A DNA stretch of 64,000 nt from a virus: positions 33,626-97,625 of the IMG/VR virus record IMGVR_UViG_3300043673_000021; one strand, given 5' to 3'. Made by a program: the position numbers and the translations under genes. Shown one piece after another: positions 23,565 through 32,209 of the stretch (position 1 is the stretch's first letter; the number at the start of each line of letters is the position of its first letter). The notes beneath the pieces are model-generated. The model searched no databases. It saw only the letters and a list, made by a program, of their open reading frames with translations, and was not told the origin of the DNA.

Positions 23565-23809
23565 TGCGGACCCCTTCGCATCCTATTGATCGCGGCGACG
23601 GCCTTCATGTTCACGCCCTTATCGCTGGGCACGCATTCGGAAAGCTCGACCTTTGCAACCGCGAATCTTCTATTCGGCTTGCCAAGCGCCATCGCCTGAA
23701 TAAGGTATGCGGCCTTGTTCGCGCCCTCCGCACTATCGTGGGAGCCGTCGATCAGCGTCGGGTTATCGTACTGATCAAGTTCAGCGAGCCAGTATTGAGG
23801 CGTTCTCAT
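23561..23809 (-). CDS. Hypothetical protein
   Basis: 82 residues, small alpha/beta protein (PQYWLAELDQYDNPTLIDGS ... RFAVAKVELSECVPSDKGVN). Starts in ATGA overlap. Not recognised. Confidence 0.55.
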   Translation of the reverse strand: MRTPQYWLAELDQYDNPTLIDGSHDSAEGANKAAYLIQAMALGKPNRRFAVAKVELSECVPSDKGVNMKAVAAINRMRRGPQ

Positions 23810-24033
23810 GAGAAATGCGCCCCCTCTCCTTCATCGAAAGCGAATACGCAGTGACCACCGCGATAGATCGACGGGTTTTGCTTGGTGATGATACGGATCG
23901 CCCTCTCTCTTGTTTGGCAACTGCCATCGGTTGTGCCAATCTCGGCGAGTAGTTGTTCGCGTGCAGCGGCGACGGACTCAGCGTGTGCCGCCGCAAGGAA
24001 GGTGTGATGATCGCCCCATGTATAGAGGTTCAT
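23806..24033 (-). CDS. Hypothetical protein
   Basis: 75 residues from ATG 24033 (ATGA overlap). MNLYTWGDHHTFLAAAHAES then a helix; an in-frame extension to 24111 is less likely. Not recognised. Confidence 0.55.
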   Translation of the reverse strand: MNLYTWGDHHTFLAAAHAESVAAAREQLLAEIGTTDGSCQTRERAIRIITKQNPSIYRGGHCVFAFDEGEGAHFS

Positions 24034-24347
24034 TTCTCCTCCAAGTTCCGCGCGGCAAATAGCCACTCCGGAGCACCACTGAATTGATGCATACCTTCGC
24101 GTAACCACCATTCGACGGAGCGAGCGAGGATCGCGCGGAGTTTGGCTATCTCGGCATCACGCTCGGCCAATGCGCGTTTACCTTCGTGCAGGCAATCCTC
24201 ATAGTTAGCCAACCGCCATTGAAGGACGTTTAGGTTATCGGATGTCCCGCACTGTTCGCCAGTTAACGCGATGAGTCTAACCTGAATATCAGACAAGTTA
24301 TTCTGCGCTTCATTCCAGTGATGTCGCGCCAATTCTAAAGGCGTCAT
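24030..24347 (-). CDS. Hypothetical coiled-coil protein
   Basis: 105 residues, long charged helix (WNEAQNNLSDIQVRLIALTG ... LHEGKRALAERDAEIAKLRA) then an aromatic C-terminus. Not recognised. ATGA start. Confidence 0.55.
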   Translation of the reverse strand: MTPLELARHHWNEAQNNLSDIQVRLIALTGEQCGTSDNLNVLQWRLANYEDCLHEGKRALAERDAEIAKLRAILARSVEWWLREGMHQFSGAPEWLFAARNLEEK

Positions 24348-24562
24348 AGATAACTGTCCTCATTTTTGCCGTCCTTATTGCACACCCGACACGGCGTTGG
24401 CGGGTCTCCGTGAATGCACTCATCTTGACCGTGACAAAGATCATCGATACATGTGACCATCCAGCCTCTGCCGCCGCAATTCCAGCAACCGCGACTCTCG
24501 AAATCCTCCCACTCTTCGCGGGTCGGCTGCTCATCGTCTAGGGGGTTTAATTCAAAGCCCAT
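24344..24562 (-). CDS. Small zinc-binding protein
   Basis: 72 residues. CWNCGGRGWMVTC ... LCHGQDECIHG ... CRVCNKDG provide seven cysteines and histidines for two zinc sites, in a DnaJ-ribbon-like spacing. Not recognised further. Confidence 0.6.
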   Translation of the reverse strand: MGFELNPLDDEQPTREEWEDFESRGCWNCGGRGWMVTCIDDLCHGQDECIHGDPPTPCRVCNKDGKNEDSYL

Positions 24563-24854
24563 TCGTGCCCTCCTTCGGAATCACCATCGAAATCGACTCC
24601 CGCATCCTCAACTTCACAACCTCCGCCGTCAGCCGTTGAAGTTGGAGACTGCGCACCTGCTCAAAGCTGCCCAGCATGCTGAGGATGTCGTGCTGGAGGG
24701 TTGCGTTCGCCGCGCGTAGGTCGGTGACATCGCCCTCAAGAACATCAGCCGCGTATTCGAGGGAGCGCTGATAGAGCATGTGGGCGAGTGCGTAGAGTGT
24801 GGCGTCGTTCATGGCGATGCGGGCTAGGCCTTCGTTTTGATCTTTGATATTCAT
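24552..24854 (-). CDS. Hypothetical helical protein
   Basis: 100 residues from ATG 24854 (ATGA). Long amphipathic helix (AADVLEGDVTDLRAANATLQ). Not recognised. Confidence 0.5.
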   Translation of the reverse strand: MNIKDQNEGLARIAMNDATLYALAHMLYQRSLEYAADVLEGDVTDLRAANATLQHDILSMLGSFEQVRSLQLQRLTAEVVKLRMRESISMVIPKEGTNGL

Positions 24855-25153
24855 GGCTTGAGCACCTCTACCTTCACCCACTCACCCGGCGCGAAGCATT
24901 GTGACAGTCTCGATTCATCGCCAGTGAAGAAGTAGAGCTTTGATCTGTCGCTGAAACAAAGCGCTCCCGCTCGTGTGATCTGATAGTTTTCCAGCGCTTT
25001 CGCGCGAGCCTTACTGCCATCTTTGAGGGTTACTTCGTATATCTGGAATTTCTCATTCACCCGCGAATGCCATGAAGAAAACATTCCGCAGAGGCAGAAC
25101 AAAACAAGCCCGGCAGTCGGCATCACGACCATTAACCAAACCTCGCGGCTCAT
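24851..25153 (-). CDS. Membrane-anchored small protein
   Basis: 100 residues from ATG 25153 (ATGA). One N-terminal membrane segment (VWLMVVMPTAGLVLFCLCGM) followed by a beta-rich soluble domain (RVNEKFQIYEVTLKDGSKAR). Topology probably N-in, C-out. Function unknown. Confidence 0.55.
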   Translation of the reverse strand: MSREVWLMVVMPTAGLVLFCLCGMFSSWHSRVNEKFQIYEVTLKDGSKARAKALENYQITRAGALCFSDRSKLYFFTGDESRLSQCFAPGEWVKVEVLKP

Positions 25154-25392
25154 CGTTTCCACCTCGAACTCAGCTTCGGGTCGAACCTCGGCTTCACCTC
25201 GGGCAGGTCGGTCTTACCGGGCTCAACCCTTAGCCAGCACTGGCCATAGTCTGCTGTCCTGCCGTTAGCCCATCTAACGAACGCGGTATGTGCACAGACA
25301 GAAAGAACCGTGCCAATCTGCTTTTGGTTAAAGATGTCTACTCCTTTGTCAATCGCGTCTTCATTTAGGCGCACCTGTGATCCGCGCGTCAT
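25150..25392 (-). CDS. Hypothetical small beta-barrel-like protein
   Basis: 80 residues with a short SH3-like strand pattern (GSQVRLNEDAIDKG ... GTVLSVCAHTAFVRWANGRT). Not recognised; a nucleic-acid or membrane-proximal role is possible. ATGA start. Confidence 0.5.
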   Translation of the reverse strand: MTRGSQVRLNEDAIDKGVDIFNQKQIGTVLSVCAHTAFVRWANGRTADYGQCWLRVEPGKTDLPEVKPRFDPKLSSRWKR

Positions 25393-25964
25393 GCGACTGT
25401 TTCCTCCCTCTCAAACATTGACCCCTCCCGAATACTCGCTACCTTTTCCGGCCATGTAACCGGCATGCCTGTGGCGGTCTGGTTAATTGCTTCCCATCGG
25501 CGCTTGTCTTGTTTGTAAATCGCCTGTTCTCTACGAAGCAAATCATCCTGCTTGCCCCAATTGGCGGCATTGTGGCCCTTGACCGTTGCCGCGAGTGCCC
25601 ACCCCGCTCCTCGTAAACTTGCGCCGGACTCTTCAGTGAGCGTGTAAGTTAGAATCTTCCGGCCGCCCATCTCGAACCAGATACGACGGCAAGCTCCATA
25701 GAGAAGGGAATTGCAATTCCGTGGCGCTTCGGGTAGAACACAGGCGCGGAGAACTTCAGCCGTAAAGCCATCCATTAACGTCGCTGAAAGAGGATTGCCG
25801 ACGATGGCAACACCTACTATCTGCGGACCGAGCGCAACAGCGATTGCAAACTTTCCACCGTCTCGCGACGTGCGCAGGTTATGACGATGGAAGATCTCCA
25901 CGAAGTCATTTGCCTTGCGCAACGTGCACGGAACGACGCGAAGTTTGTCCGCTGGAACCATCAG
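25389..25964 (-). CDS. XF1762-like phage acetyltransferase-fold protein
   Basis: 191 residues from ATG 25964 (ATGA). The body matches the phage XF1762 family, GNAT-like: CTLRKANDFVEIFHRHNLRT, FAIAVALGPQIVGVAIVGNP, VLRACVLPEAPRNCNSLLYG, KILTYTLTEESGASLRGAGW. The glycine-rich turn and long central helix suit an acyl-CoA or DNA-modification role. Frequent next to phage methylases or helicases, as here. Confidence 0.75.
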   Translation of the reverse strand: MMVPADKLRVVPCTLRKANDFVEIFHRHNLRTSRDGGKFAIAVALGPQIVGVAIVGNPLSATLMDGFTAEVLRACVLPEAPRNCNSLLYGACRRIWFEMGGRKILTYTLTEESGASLRGAGWALAATVKGHNAANWGKQDDLLRREQAIYKQDKRRWEAINQTATGMPVTWPEKVASIREGSMFEREETVA

Positions 25965-26200
25965 CGGGTCGCCTCCCCAAACAAACTCGCCTGCCCAACC
26001 GGCGCTACCTCGCCGCCCAACTCGCGCCGCCATTCGTCCAGTGACACCGTCGTGTGGCCGAAGTCCGTACCGTTGATCGAGGTGCGATAGCGGACGGACT
26101 GCGCATCGACGGCAACCACGGTTCGCTGGTAGACTCCGGGCTTCGGGCGCAGTTCGAGGATGTCGCCGGGGGATGGATTGCTGGCTATGGAACGGGTCAT
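25961..26200 (-). CDS. Hypothetical small protein
   Basis: 79 residues, beta-rich (GDILELRPKPGVYQRTVVAV ... RTSINGTDFGHTTVSL). ATGA overlaps on both sides, lying between the helicase-methylase and the acetyltransferase-fold genes. Not recognised. Confidence 0.55.
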   Translation of the reverse strand: MTRSIASNPSPGDILELRPKPGVYQRTVVAVDAQSVRYRTSINGTDFGHTTVSLDEWRRELGGEVAPVGQASLFGEATR

Positions 26201-28749
26201 GCTGCTGGCTCCTCTTCGGTAGCAATCAGGTCAAATAGCGTCGGCATACTCACCTTCTGTTCGGCGGCTTTGCAGTAAGCCACGCCATCTTTCCAGTACT
26301 GCGGGCTAAGTTCGATTCCGTAACCGCGGCGGCCTTTGAGAATCGCTCGGTAGGGAACGGAGCCAATGCCCGCGAAGGGGTCCAACACTAAGTCTCCAGG
26401 GTTGGAGTATCGGCCAATCAGCCGGTCGATGATATCTAGCTGCAGAGGGCAGACATGGAACTCCTGCCGCTTTCTAGACTGCTCCATATTGAGCGTCCGT
26501 GCCCGCATCACGTCATCCCACATCCATGGCGATTTGACGACAGGCGGCAGAAGCATGAAACTCGCAGGCAAGAGGCCCTTGTCCTCGAGGGATTGAGCGA
26601 CGCCGACATGCTGCTCGTAGTCGTATACGTGCGATGCAGAGTACGATTTCCAGAGCTTAGCCAGCGACTCAGAAGTCATCTCCTGGATTTCTTCCGGAGA
26701 GAGGAACCGGTCACCACGGCTACGCCAGAAGCTTGAGGCATCGAACTGCCAGCGTGACCTAGTGTAGTCGTCCTTCGACTTCACTACTGGAATATCGGCG
26801 TAGGCGTTCTTTGTGTCGGTCGGCAGCTTGCGGAATAGCAGAACGTATTCCGGAGAGCCGACGCCCATCTTGGTTCCGTCCTTGGAGTTCTCGGTCCATC
26901 CAAGGCGATAGGTTTGCCCGTTTTCGCGCACCACATCGGTGTCGATCGATATGCGCCCGCAATAACGGAAGCCGTGCTTCTTGAAGGCGGCGACGCACTT
27001 ATCGCTGAATTCGTTGACGGTATACATACCGTCGCCACTGACCGACCCGTAAACCAAGCGGTCTTTCGCGTGAACGCAACACATCCGGCCCGGCTGCAGG
27101 ATCCGGAGAAGTTCAGGCGTCAGGAATTCCATCTGCGTGAAGAACCCCTCATCGCCGTCGTTATGGCCGAAGTCGTTGTACAGTTCCGTGTATTCGTAAT
27201 GGTCGGAAAACGGCACCGAAGTTACGATTAGATCAACCGAGTTATCAGGCAAATCAAAGCATTCGAAAACGTTGTCGCGATTGACCGCAGTGAAGAGGTC
27301 GCCAGTCTCCGCGCGCCGCTCAAGACTAATCTGTCGGCACATCTCCTCTACCGCGCCGCCGGGGTTTAGCCCGAACTCAGCTAGGACGCCTGCCATCTTG
27401 GCGCGGAGAACAATGTCTTGTTCCCACTTCCGCATTAGGTCATCGTGGATACTGTCTTCAGACTCCGTGTAGATGAGGTGGATCTCAACTTCGTGAGTCT
27501 GGAGGAAGCGTTGTATTCTCGCGATGGCTTGATAGAAATCGTTGAACTTCCAGCCGATTCCTAAGAAGATTGCCGAATAGCAATGCCTTTGTAGGTTGCA
27601 CCCACTTCCAGACAATCGGGGTTTCGTGCCGAAGATCCGAATCCTGCCTTCAGAGAAATCCTTCACTCGTTTCTCGCGGATTTCAAGATCTTGCGATCCC
27701 CAGATGCTTACGATTTCCGGTATGGCCTTGTCTAGCGCCTCGCGCTCGGCTTCGAGGTCATGCCATACCAGCCAATTACGATCTGGCCCGCCGTCTTCGA
27801 TGATCTTCCGCGCGACGGCAACACGATCCTGCAGGCTGTCTCTTTTCTCCCTGCACGCATCCGGCAGACTCAACGCCGCATCGCGGATCAGCTTCCCTTG
27901 TCCCCATGAATCGTAACCCGCCGTCGAATGGTCGACAGGTATACGGTGTCGAATGATCTTGAGCGGCTGGAGATCATATCCCGCGTCGCTATGGCCAAGC
28001 TCCGATGGCTTGTTAAGGAATACGGCCCAAGTGTTCAGCCATAGGTAGAACTCGCGCGCCTTGTGCGGATGAAGCTGTAGGTTCCCGGCTTCCTCAGAGT
28101 CGCGTTTGAAAAACCTCGTGAGCGCTTGGCCGCTATCCATTACTCCCAGAAAAGCCGCGTAGTGAATCAGTTCCTTGAAACGATTAGGCGACGGCGTTGC
28201 AGTGGCAACGAACTTGAACTGTACCTTGTCAAATAGAGTTAGGAATGTCTGATAGGTTTTGGAGCCGAACGATCTGAGGATCGAAGCTTCGTCCAAGGAA
28301 ACGACCGTGAATAGGTTGGGGTCAAGCTGCCCGTCACGGACCCGCTCGTAATTCGTCAGGAAATAGCGATGGCCTTGCGCGTAGAATTCGGCCCATTCCT
28401 GATCGGTGCGAACGTAGACGTAATCGATGCCGAAGAACTCCCGCGCGTCACGGACGAATTCAGCTTTGACCCCGAGAGGGCAAACGATCAGTCCGGAGCC
28501 ACCAGGGTTAGCCCCCAGAATGACATGCTGAATCTGGATCTGGATCAGACTCTTGCCGAGTCCGAAAGCCGCGAAGATCGCCCGGTTACCGCCCCGGATC
28601 GCCCACGCTGCGATATCGCGCTGGTGGGGGAATAGCCGTGGGTTCAGTTCGAAGTCACCCACTAATCCTCGGTCGACGGCCGTCACGGCCTTAGATCGGA
28701 GGAACTTCAGGTACAGCGCTAGGCGTTCGTTTGTTGCTTCTGTCGTCAC
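26197..28749 (-). CDS. SF2 helicase fused to DNA methyltransferase
   Basis: 850 residues in two parts. Residues about 1-470 are a superfamily-2 helicase: FAAFGLGKSLIQ (Walker A), VVSLDEASILRSFG (motif II, DEAS), FVATATPSPNRF (motif III), and QAIARIQRFLQ (motif VI). Residues about 490-850 are a DNA methyltransferase of the permuted (beta-class) order: catalytic VDLIVTSVPFSDHYEY (motif IV, a TSPPY-type variant) before the SAM-binding LVLDPFAGIGSVPYRAILKG (motif I) near the C-terminus. Target base N4-C or N6-A cannot be decided. No restriction nuclease is fused, so it is probably an anti-restriction or epigenetic modification enzyme that moves along DNA, a phage-encoded type III/ISP-like layout without nuclease. 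Confidence 0.9.
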   Translation of the reverse strand: MTTEATNERLALYLKFLRSKAVTAVDRGLVGDFELNPRLFPHQRDIAAWAIRGGNRAIFAAFGLGKSLIQIQIQHVILGANPGGSGLIVCPLGVKAEFVRDAREFFGIDYVYVRTDQEWAEFYAQGHRYFLTNYERVRDGQLDPNLFTVVSLDEASILRSFGSKTYQTFLTLFDKVQFKFVATATPSPNRFKELIHYAAFLGVMDSGQALTRFFKRDSEEAGNLQLHPHKAREFYLWLNTWAVFLNKPSELGHSDAGYDLQPLKIIRHRIPVDHSTAGYDSWGQGKLIRDAALSLPDACREKRDSLQDRVAVARKIIEDGGPDRNWLVWHDLEAEREALDKAIPEIVSIWGSQDLEIREKRVKDFSEGRIRIFGTKPRLSGSGCNLQRHCYSAIFLGIGWKFNDFYQAIARIQRFLQTHEVEIHLIYTESEDSIHDDLMRKWEQDIVLRAKMAGVLAEFGLNPGGAVEEMCRQISLERRAETGDLFTAVNRDNVFECFDLPDNSVDLIVTSVPFSDHYEYTELYNDFGHNDGDEGFFTQMEFLTPELLRILQPGRMCCVHAKDRLVYGSVSGDGMYTVNEFSDKCVAAFKKHGFRYCGRISIDTDVVRENGQTYRLGWTENSKDGTKMGVGSPEYVLLFRKLPTDTKNAYADIPVVKSKDDYTRSRWQFDASSFWRSRGDRFLSPEEIQEMTSESLAKLWKSYSASHVYDYEQHVGVAQSLEDKGLLPASFMLLPPVVKSPWMWDDVMRARTLNMEQSRKRQEFHVCPLQLDIIDRLIGRYSNPGDLVLDPFAGIGSVPYRAILKGRRGYGIELSPQYWKDGVAYCKAAEQKVSMPTLFDLIATEEEPAA

Positions 28750-28976
28750 TACTTAATCCCCCTGATCGCGCGGTACCGCTCAAACCAAACATCGGCCTTG
28801 GCGTGGTTACTCGACTCGGCCTCCGCCAACTGGAGGCAGACCTTGCCGACCCACATGATGAGAAACTCCCAGCCCCACTCGGCGATCACCTTGCGGATTG
28901 CGGCTGCTGCGAAGTCGCCCGCGCATGCGCTTTGGTACTTACCGTTCTCGCCGCGGACCTTGATTTGGACGGTCAT
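28749..28976 (-). CDS. Hypothetical protein
   Basis: 75 residues from ATG 28976, preceded by GGAGGAGAGACAA. Contains two tryptophan-rich helices (VIAEWGWEFLIMWVGKVCLQ). Not recognised; directly upstream of the helicase-methylase. Confidence 0.55.
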   Translation of the reverse strand: MTVQIKVRGENGKYQSACAGDFAAAAIRKVIAEWGWEFLIMWVGKVCLQLAEAESSNHAKADVWFERYRAIRGIK

Positions 28977-29269
28977 TTGTCTCTCCTCCATGCCTTAACG
29001 AACGATGGGACGTCCTGCACGTTCTCAATCAAACTCCATTGCCCGCGCCACATCTTCTGAAACTTCATTTCGTCCGGCGTAAGCTTTCGCTTGCATGGAT
29101 CTTGATTAGGGTTCTTGACCTCAACGAGATAGTTGCTGAGGTCGCAACCGATCAAAAGATCCGGACATCCTTTGCCCATTGCGGCCAGTGATAGCACTGT
29201 GCATCCCAACGCCTCGAAGGCCGTCACGATATCTGGATGGTTGTCGTCTACTCGCGCTGCTCGTCGCAT
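28973..29269 (-). CDS. VRR-NUC domain nuclease
   Basis: 98 residues, the size of a stand-alone VRR-NUC enzyme. PD-(D/E)xK core: MGKGCPDLLIGCDLSNYLVE then VKNPNQDPCKRKLTP, with D, E and K in the canonical positions, followed by EMKFQKMWRGQWSLI. Phage versions are structure-specific endonucleases, possibly resolving branched DNA. Same operon as the helicase-methylase. Confidence 0.85.
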   Translation of the reverse strand: MRRAARVDDNHPDIVTAFEALGCTVLSLAAMGKGCPDLLIGCDLSNYLVEVKNPNQDPCKRKLTPDEMKFQKMWRGQWSLIENVQDVPSFVKAWRRDK

Positions 29270-29346
29270 TCAAGATCCTCAGGTTTACAGCTCCAAAACT
29301 ATTAAACAAGAGCCGAGTTGTCCCGGCCCTGTCCTTGCCTTCCGTC

Positions 29347-30258
29347 TTAGATGGACCCCAAGAGAACATCCAGCCCGAGATTCTCGCCGATGGCCGATGC
29401 CGCCAACTTGAACGCATCCGAGAGCAATTCTGCGGGACGATACAGCTTGTAGATGAAGCGCAACTTTCCGCCATTCACGCGAAACCGAAGGCGAGCCTCA
29501 ATTGACACCGGCTTCTCGCCGAAGAACACCGGAATGAGGATCGTGAACGCATCCGGTATCTCCATGTCGCCAGCTTGCCCAACGCCAGCCGTGACGACCT
29601 CCTGGTAAGCGAACTTAACAGCGCCACTCTTCGGCGTTACCTTGGAGGCAAAGTTCATTTCAACGGTTGCGGTCAGGTCACGCGCAACCTCCAGCATTGT
29701 GGCTGGCGAGGGGGTAGAAATGTCCCTGAAATTATCCTCGATAAATTCGGCAAACTCTGCTTGCTGAATCTCCTTCTCGTTCTTTGCCATCCAGAGGTTC
29801 CACTGTTCTGATGTGCGCAAGATAAGCGTAGCCTGATGGTCAAGAAACTCTGCGCCCGCTACCGTGTAGGTCGCCTCAGAGGTGACCCAAGTAGCCCCTG
29901 CGGTTTCCGGTTCTGCAGCGGGGAGTGCCTTCGGCGCGTCGTTTGCGCAGTGGTAGTCCAGCACGGCGCGAAAACTCATTGCCTTCGGATCGGCGAAGAC
30001 TCGGGTCCGGCTGTCCTGGTACAACTTGATGTACTTGCAGAAGCTGTCCGCATCCGTCAGCCCCACTGCCGCTTTGATGTGCTCCGGCTTGCGCTTCGGG
30101 AGCCCGTAGGGATACTTCTCATTCAGCAACGAAACCATCCTGGAATCGTTGGGCACAATCGCGAACGGGATCTCCGTAGCGTCAGTGATGGGCTTTCCCA
30201 GCTTTTGGCCGAGGGATACCGCCTCAGTCAAAAAAGCCGCGTTCTTATCGTCTGCCAT
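29347..30258 (-). CDS. DUF2303 family phage protein (YfdQ-like)
   Basis: 303 residues, full length for DUF2303. Seen: FLTEAVSLGQKLGKP near the N-terminus, FSKYIK-like segment (DSFCKYIKLYQDSRTRVFAD), YHCANDAPK and the C-terminal RVNGGKLRFIYKLYRPAELL. The family is common in temperate phages (YfdQ of CPS-53 in E. coli); function unknown. It comes straight after a 119-residue partner gene. Confidence 0.85.
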   Translation of the reverse strand: MADDKNAAFLTEAVSLGQKLGKPITDATEIPFAIVPNDSRMVSLLNEKYPYGLPKRKPEHIKAAVGLTDADSFCKYIKLYQDSRTRVFADPKAMSFRAVLDYHCANDAPKALPAAEPETAGATWVTSEATYTVAGAEFLDHQATLILRTSEQWNLWMAKNEKEIQQAEFAEFIEDNFRDISTPSPATMLEVARDLTATVEMNFASKVTPKSGAVKFAYQEVVTAGVGQAGDMEIPDAFTILIPVFFGEKPVSIEARLRFRVNGGKLRFIYKLYRPAELLSDAFKLAASAIGENLGLDVLLGSI

Positions 30259-30604
30259 TAGTTTCTTTCTCCTTCTCGAAATCGAGTTGCTCTTGATTGG
30301 GGTCGTCGCGCGTCAGATGGTTGTCTTCCGACACGAAGAAAATGCTGGAACCCTGCGACGGTTGCGGCTCCTTGATGGTCACCATCGGGGTGATCTCAAA
30401 TTGGTTGATTCTGCCGTCGCAGATGCCAGCCGGTATGAGTTCGAGGGTGATTGTGAGTTTGCCCTTCTTGCCGGTGCGAATGATTCCGTCAGTCAATTCC
30501 TGCAACTGCCTGCCGCACTCGATCAGAAAGTTGCCGCGGTTGCATTCGGCCATTACGCCGACGACGTCCGCAGTTTGTGATGCCTTCTCTTTTTGGTCTG
30601 CCAT
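30245..30604 (-). CDS. Hypothetical protein, partner of DUF2303
   Basis: 119 residues, beginning MADQKEKASQTADVVGVMAE, with a beta-rich middle (KGKLTITLELIPAGICDGRI) and an acidic end. Such small genes often precede DUF2303 in phages. Overlaps DUF2303 by 14 bases; starts in a TAATG junction with the gene before it. Confidence 0.6.
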   Translation of the reverse strand: MADQKEKASQTADVVGVMAECNRGNFLIECGRQLQELTDGIIRTGKKGKLTITLELIPAGICDGRINQFEITPMVTIKEPQPSQGSSIFFVSEDNHLTRDDPNQEQLDFEKEKETNGRR

Positions 30605-30732
30605 TATGCCTTCTCTCCTGTGTAATTTGCTAAGTCGTGGTGGCGTAGATCGTGGATGCCATGGACTCGGGGCCGTCTCAGTTCCTGAGGTCGCACTCGA
30701 AGGAGCGTACGGCGGGGGTCATTGGCGTCCAT
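30604..30732 (-). CDS. Small basic protein (42 residues)
   Basis: ATG at 30732 overlaps the end of the preceding gene by 14 bases, and the TAA stop overlaps the next ATG (TAATG). Arg-rich (PRRTLLRVRPQELRRPRVHG), and GGAGAG inside it serves as the next ribosome-binding site. Possibly a real tiny gene, possibly just a coupling frame. Confidence 0.35.
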   Translation of the reverse strand: MDANDPRRTLLRVRPQELRRPRVHGIHDLRHHDLANYTGEKA

Positions 30733-31204
30733 CCATAACTTGGTCATCATCGTGGATGCCCCACGCAACGCTCCACGCCAGCCAAGGCGAACGCAGCCCC
30801 TCGTAGCAGTCGTGATCCTCGCGATCCCACGGCTTGATCCAAAAGATCCATGCGGCGCGAAGCGAGCGCCCCAGCCGGAGGCGCAACGGCGCGAGTTTCG
30901 TCTTTGGCGGCGCGATGCTGGCGAAGTACTCAGCGATCGGCATCACCGGGATGAGTTCGTTACAGCGCCAGCCGTAGCGGTCCTTTTCGAATCCCATGCG
31001 CGCGGCAATCGGCGCAGACACCTTGCCATCTGAGACGTAGGCAAAGTCAACGGCCTGCTGAATGTCGCATTGCCACACCCAATCAGTCTTCCCATTGGTG
31101 TAATGGCCGCGCTTCTGGCAGTTGTCGCAGTTGGAAACCTGCCAGTCCGCGCCTTGAGATCCGCAGTAGAACGGACGCACCCTAACTTCCAATTCGCCAG
31201 CCAT
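30719..31204 (-). CDS. Hypothetical zinc-binding protein
   Basis: 161 residues. CGSQGADWQVSNCDNCQKRG near the N-terminus looks like a zinc site; the rest is aromatic and mixed (CDIQQAVDFAYVSDGKVSAP). Not recognised. Starts directly next to the gene at 31205. Confidence 0.55.
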   Translation of the reverse strand: MAGELEVRVRPFYCGSQGADWQVSNCDNCQKRGHYTNGKTDWVWQCDIQQAVDFAYVSDGKVSAPIAARMGFEKDRYGWRCNELIPVMPIAEYFASIAPPKTKLAPLRLRLGRSLRAAWIFWIKPWDREDHDCYEGLRSPWLAWSVAWGIHDDDQVMDGRQ

Positions 31205-31963
31205 CTAGACCCCCTCCCCTTCCGCCGCGATAAGCGCGTCAACGGCGCGAGCGAGTTCCACGCGGACGCCGGCAATGGCAGCCGCCACGAGTTTCGTGTC
31301 AACCTCAGATACGATGACCTGCGCGGCACGGTGATCAAGTACCCGCTCTAAAAGCTTGGATATCCCCTGATTCTTGATCTCCGAATGGACCTGAGGATCA
31401 GAGAATATTTCGCGCATGTGCGCGCCGAGAACTTTAGCCGATTCAGCTTCAGCCGCGGCCAATGCGCTCGGTGTAATTTTTTGCAGTCTATCTTTAACGT
31501 AATCGGCCGTCCACATGTCGGCCATCTGGACAGACATGCGCTCAATGATCACCTTCTCTATGGCACTCTTGGCAGCCGACCTCATCTGGCGATCAAGCCA
31601 ATGAGGCATATCGTAAGAGCGAAAGGCTTCATCTATTGCCAACCGCCAATCGTCTGCCGCCTTTTCTTTTCTGGCAACCTCTTCAGCCCACCACGTCACG
31701 AATTTATCCGTCTTACAGAACTCGCGTATGTCCGCTACGCAATACCGGATCTTTGGCCGGGAATCCTCATTGTTTGGGTCGTAGATAAAGACTGGCTGCA
31801 AGCCCTCTTGCGAGCGGCAGAACCCCTGAAGAGCTTCAGGAGTGATCCCGAAGAATGCCTTAACCTCTGAGGTCGTTAGAAGATAGCCATCGCTCAGTTC
31901 GGCGGTATCTTCTCGTGTCGCTGGCCAACTATGGGGCGTGTAGTTATTTCGGGTTCTACTCAT
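31205..31963 (-). CDS. Hypothetical helical protein, head of the long leftward operon
   Basis: 252 residues from ATG 31963, with AAGGGAG eight bases upstream. The N-terminal third has LLTTSEVKAFFGITPEALQG, a helix-turn-helix-like pattern, followed by a long charged helical region (ALAAAEAESAKVLGAHMREI). Not recognised. The same frame stays open far upstream on the strand opposite the integrase, but only this part has a start signal and coding character. Confidence 0.6.
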   Translation of the reverse strand: MSRTRNNYTPHSWPATREDTAELSDGYLLTTSEVKAFFGITPEALQGFCRSQEGLQPVFIYDPNNEDSRPKIRYCVADIREFCKTDKFVTWWAEEVARKEKAADDWRLAIDEAFRSYDMPHWLDRQMRSAAKSAIEKVIIERMSVQMADMWTADYVKDRLQKITPSALAAAEAESAKVLGAHMREIFSDPQVHSEIKNQGISKLLERVLDHRAAQVIVSEVDTKLVAAAIAGVRVELARAVDALIAAEGEGV

Positions 31964-32209
31964 CGCAACGTCTCCCTTCTGGATTGTCCACAAACTGTCC
32001 ACTATCCGGGCAATGTCGTCTATCGAGGACCGAAAACAACCGCAATAGCCCGTCATTTCACAAGCTAGACCGTATGCGTACGCTCTAGTGATATCAAAAA
32101 TTAGATATATTAGCAAGTGTGAAAGAGAAAAATATGAATGTTTTCTGTTACTTGGATCTTCCGACTGTCCACTATTGGCCACTTTGATAGACTGTCCGGT
32201 GAGCCCAAC
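31964..32209. other. Candidate attP and divergent promoter region
   Basis: Gap between the leftward gene at 31963 and the integrase. It contains GTCCACTAT at 31997 and 32167, with an inverted copy at 32229 inside the integrase start, and a near-perfect 24-bp dyad at 32065-32088. The section 32088-32150 is AT-rich. This has the look of an attP with arm-type and core-type integrase sites. Confidence 0.55.
32065..32088. promoter_or_regulatory. 24-bp dyad, possible integrase core site
   Basis: Arms CTAGACCGTA and TACGCTCTAG are inverted around a short centre; 20 of 24 positions match the reverse complement. Lies between direct copies of GTCCACTAT and next to the integrase gene. It could instead be an operator for the divergent promoters. 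Confidence 0.5.
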
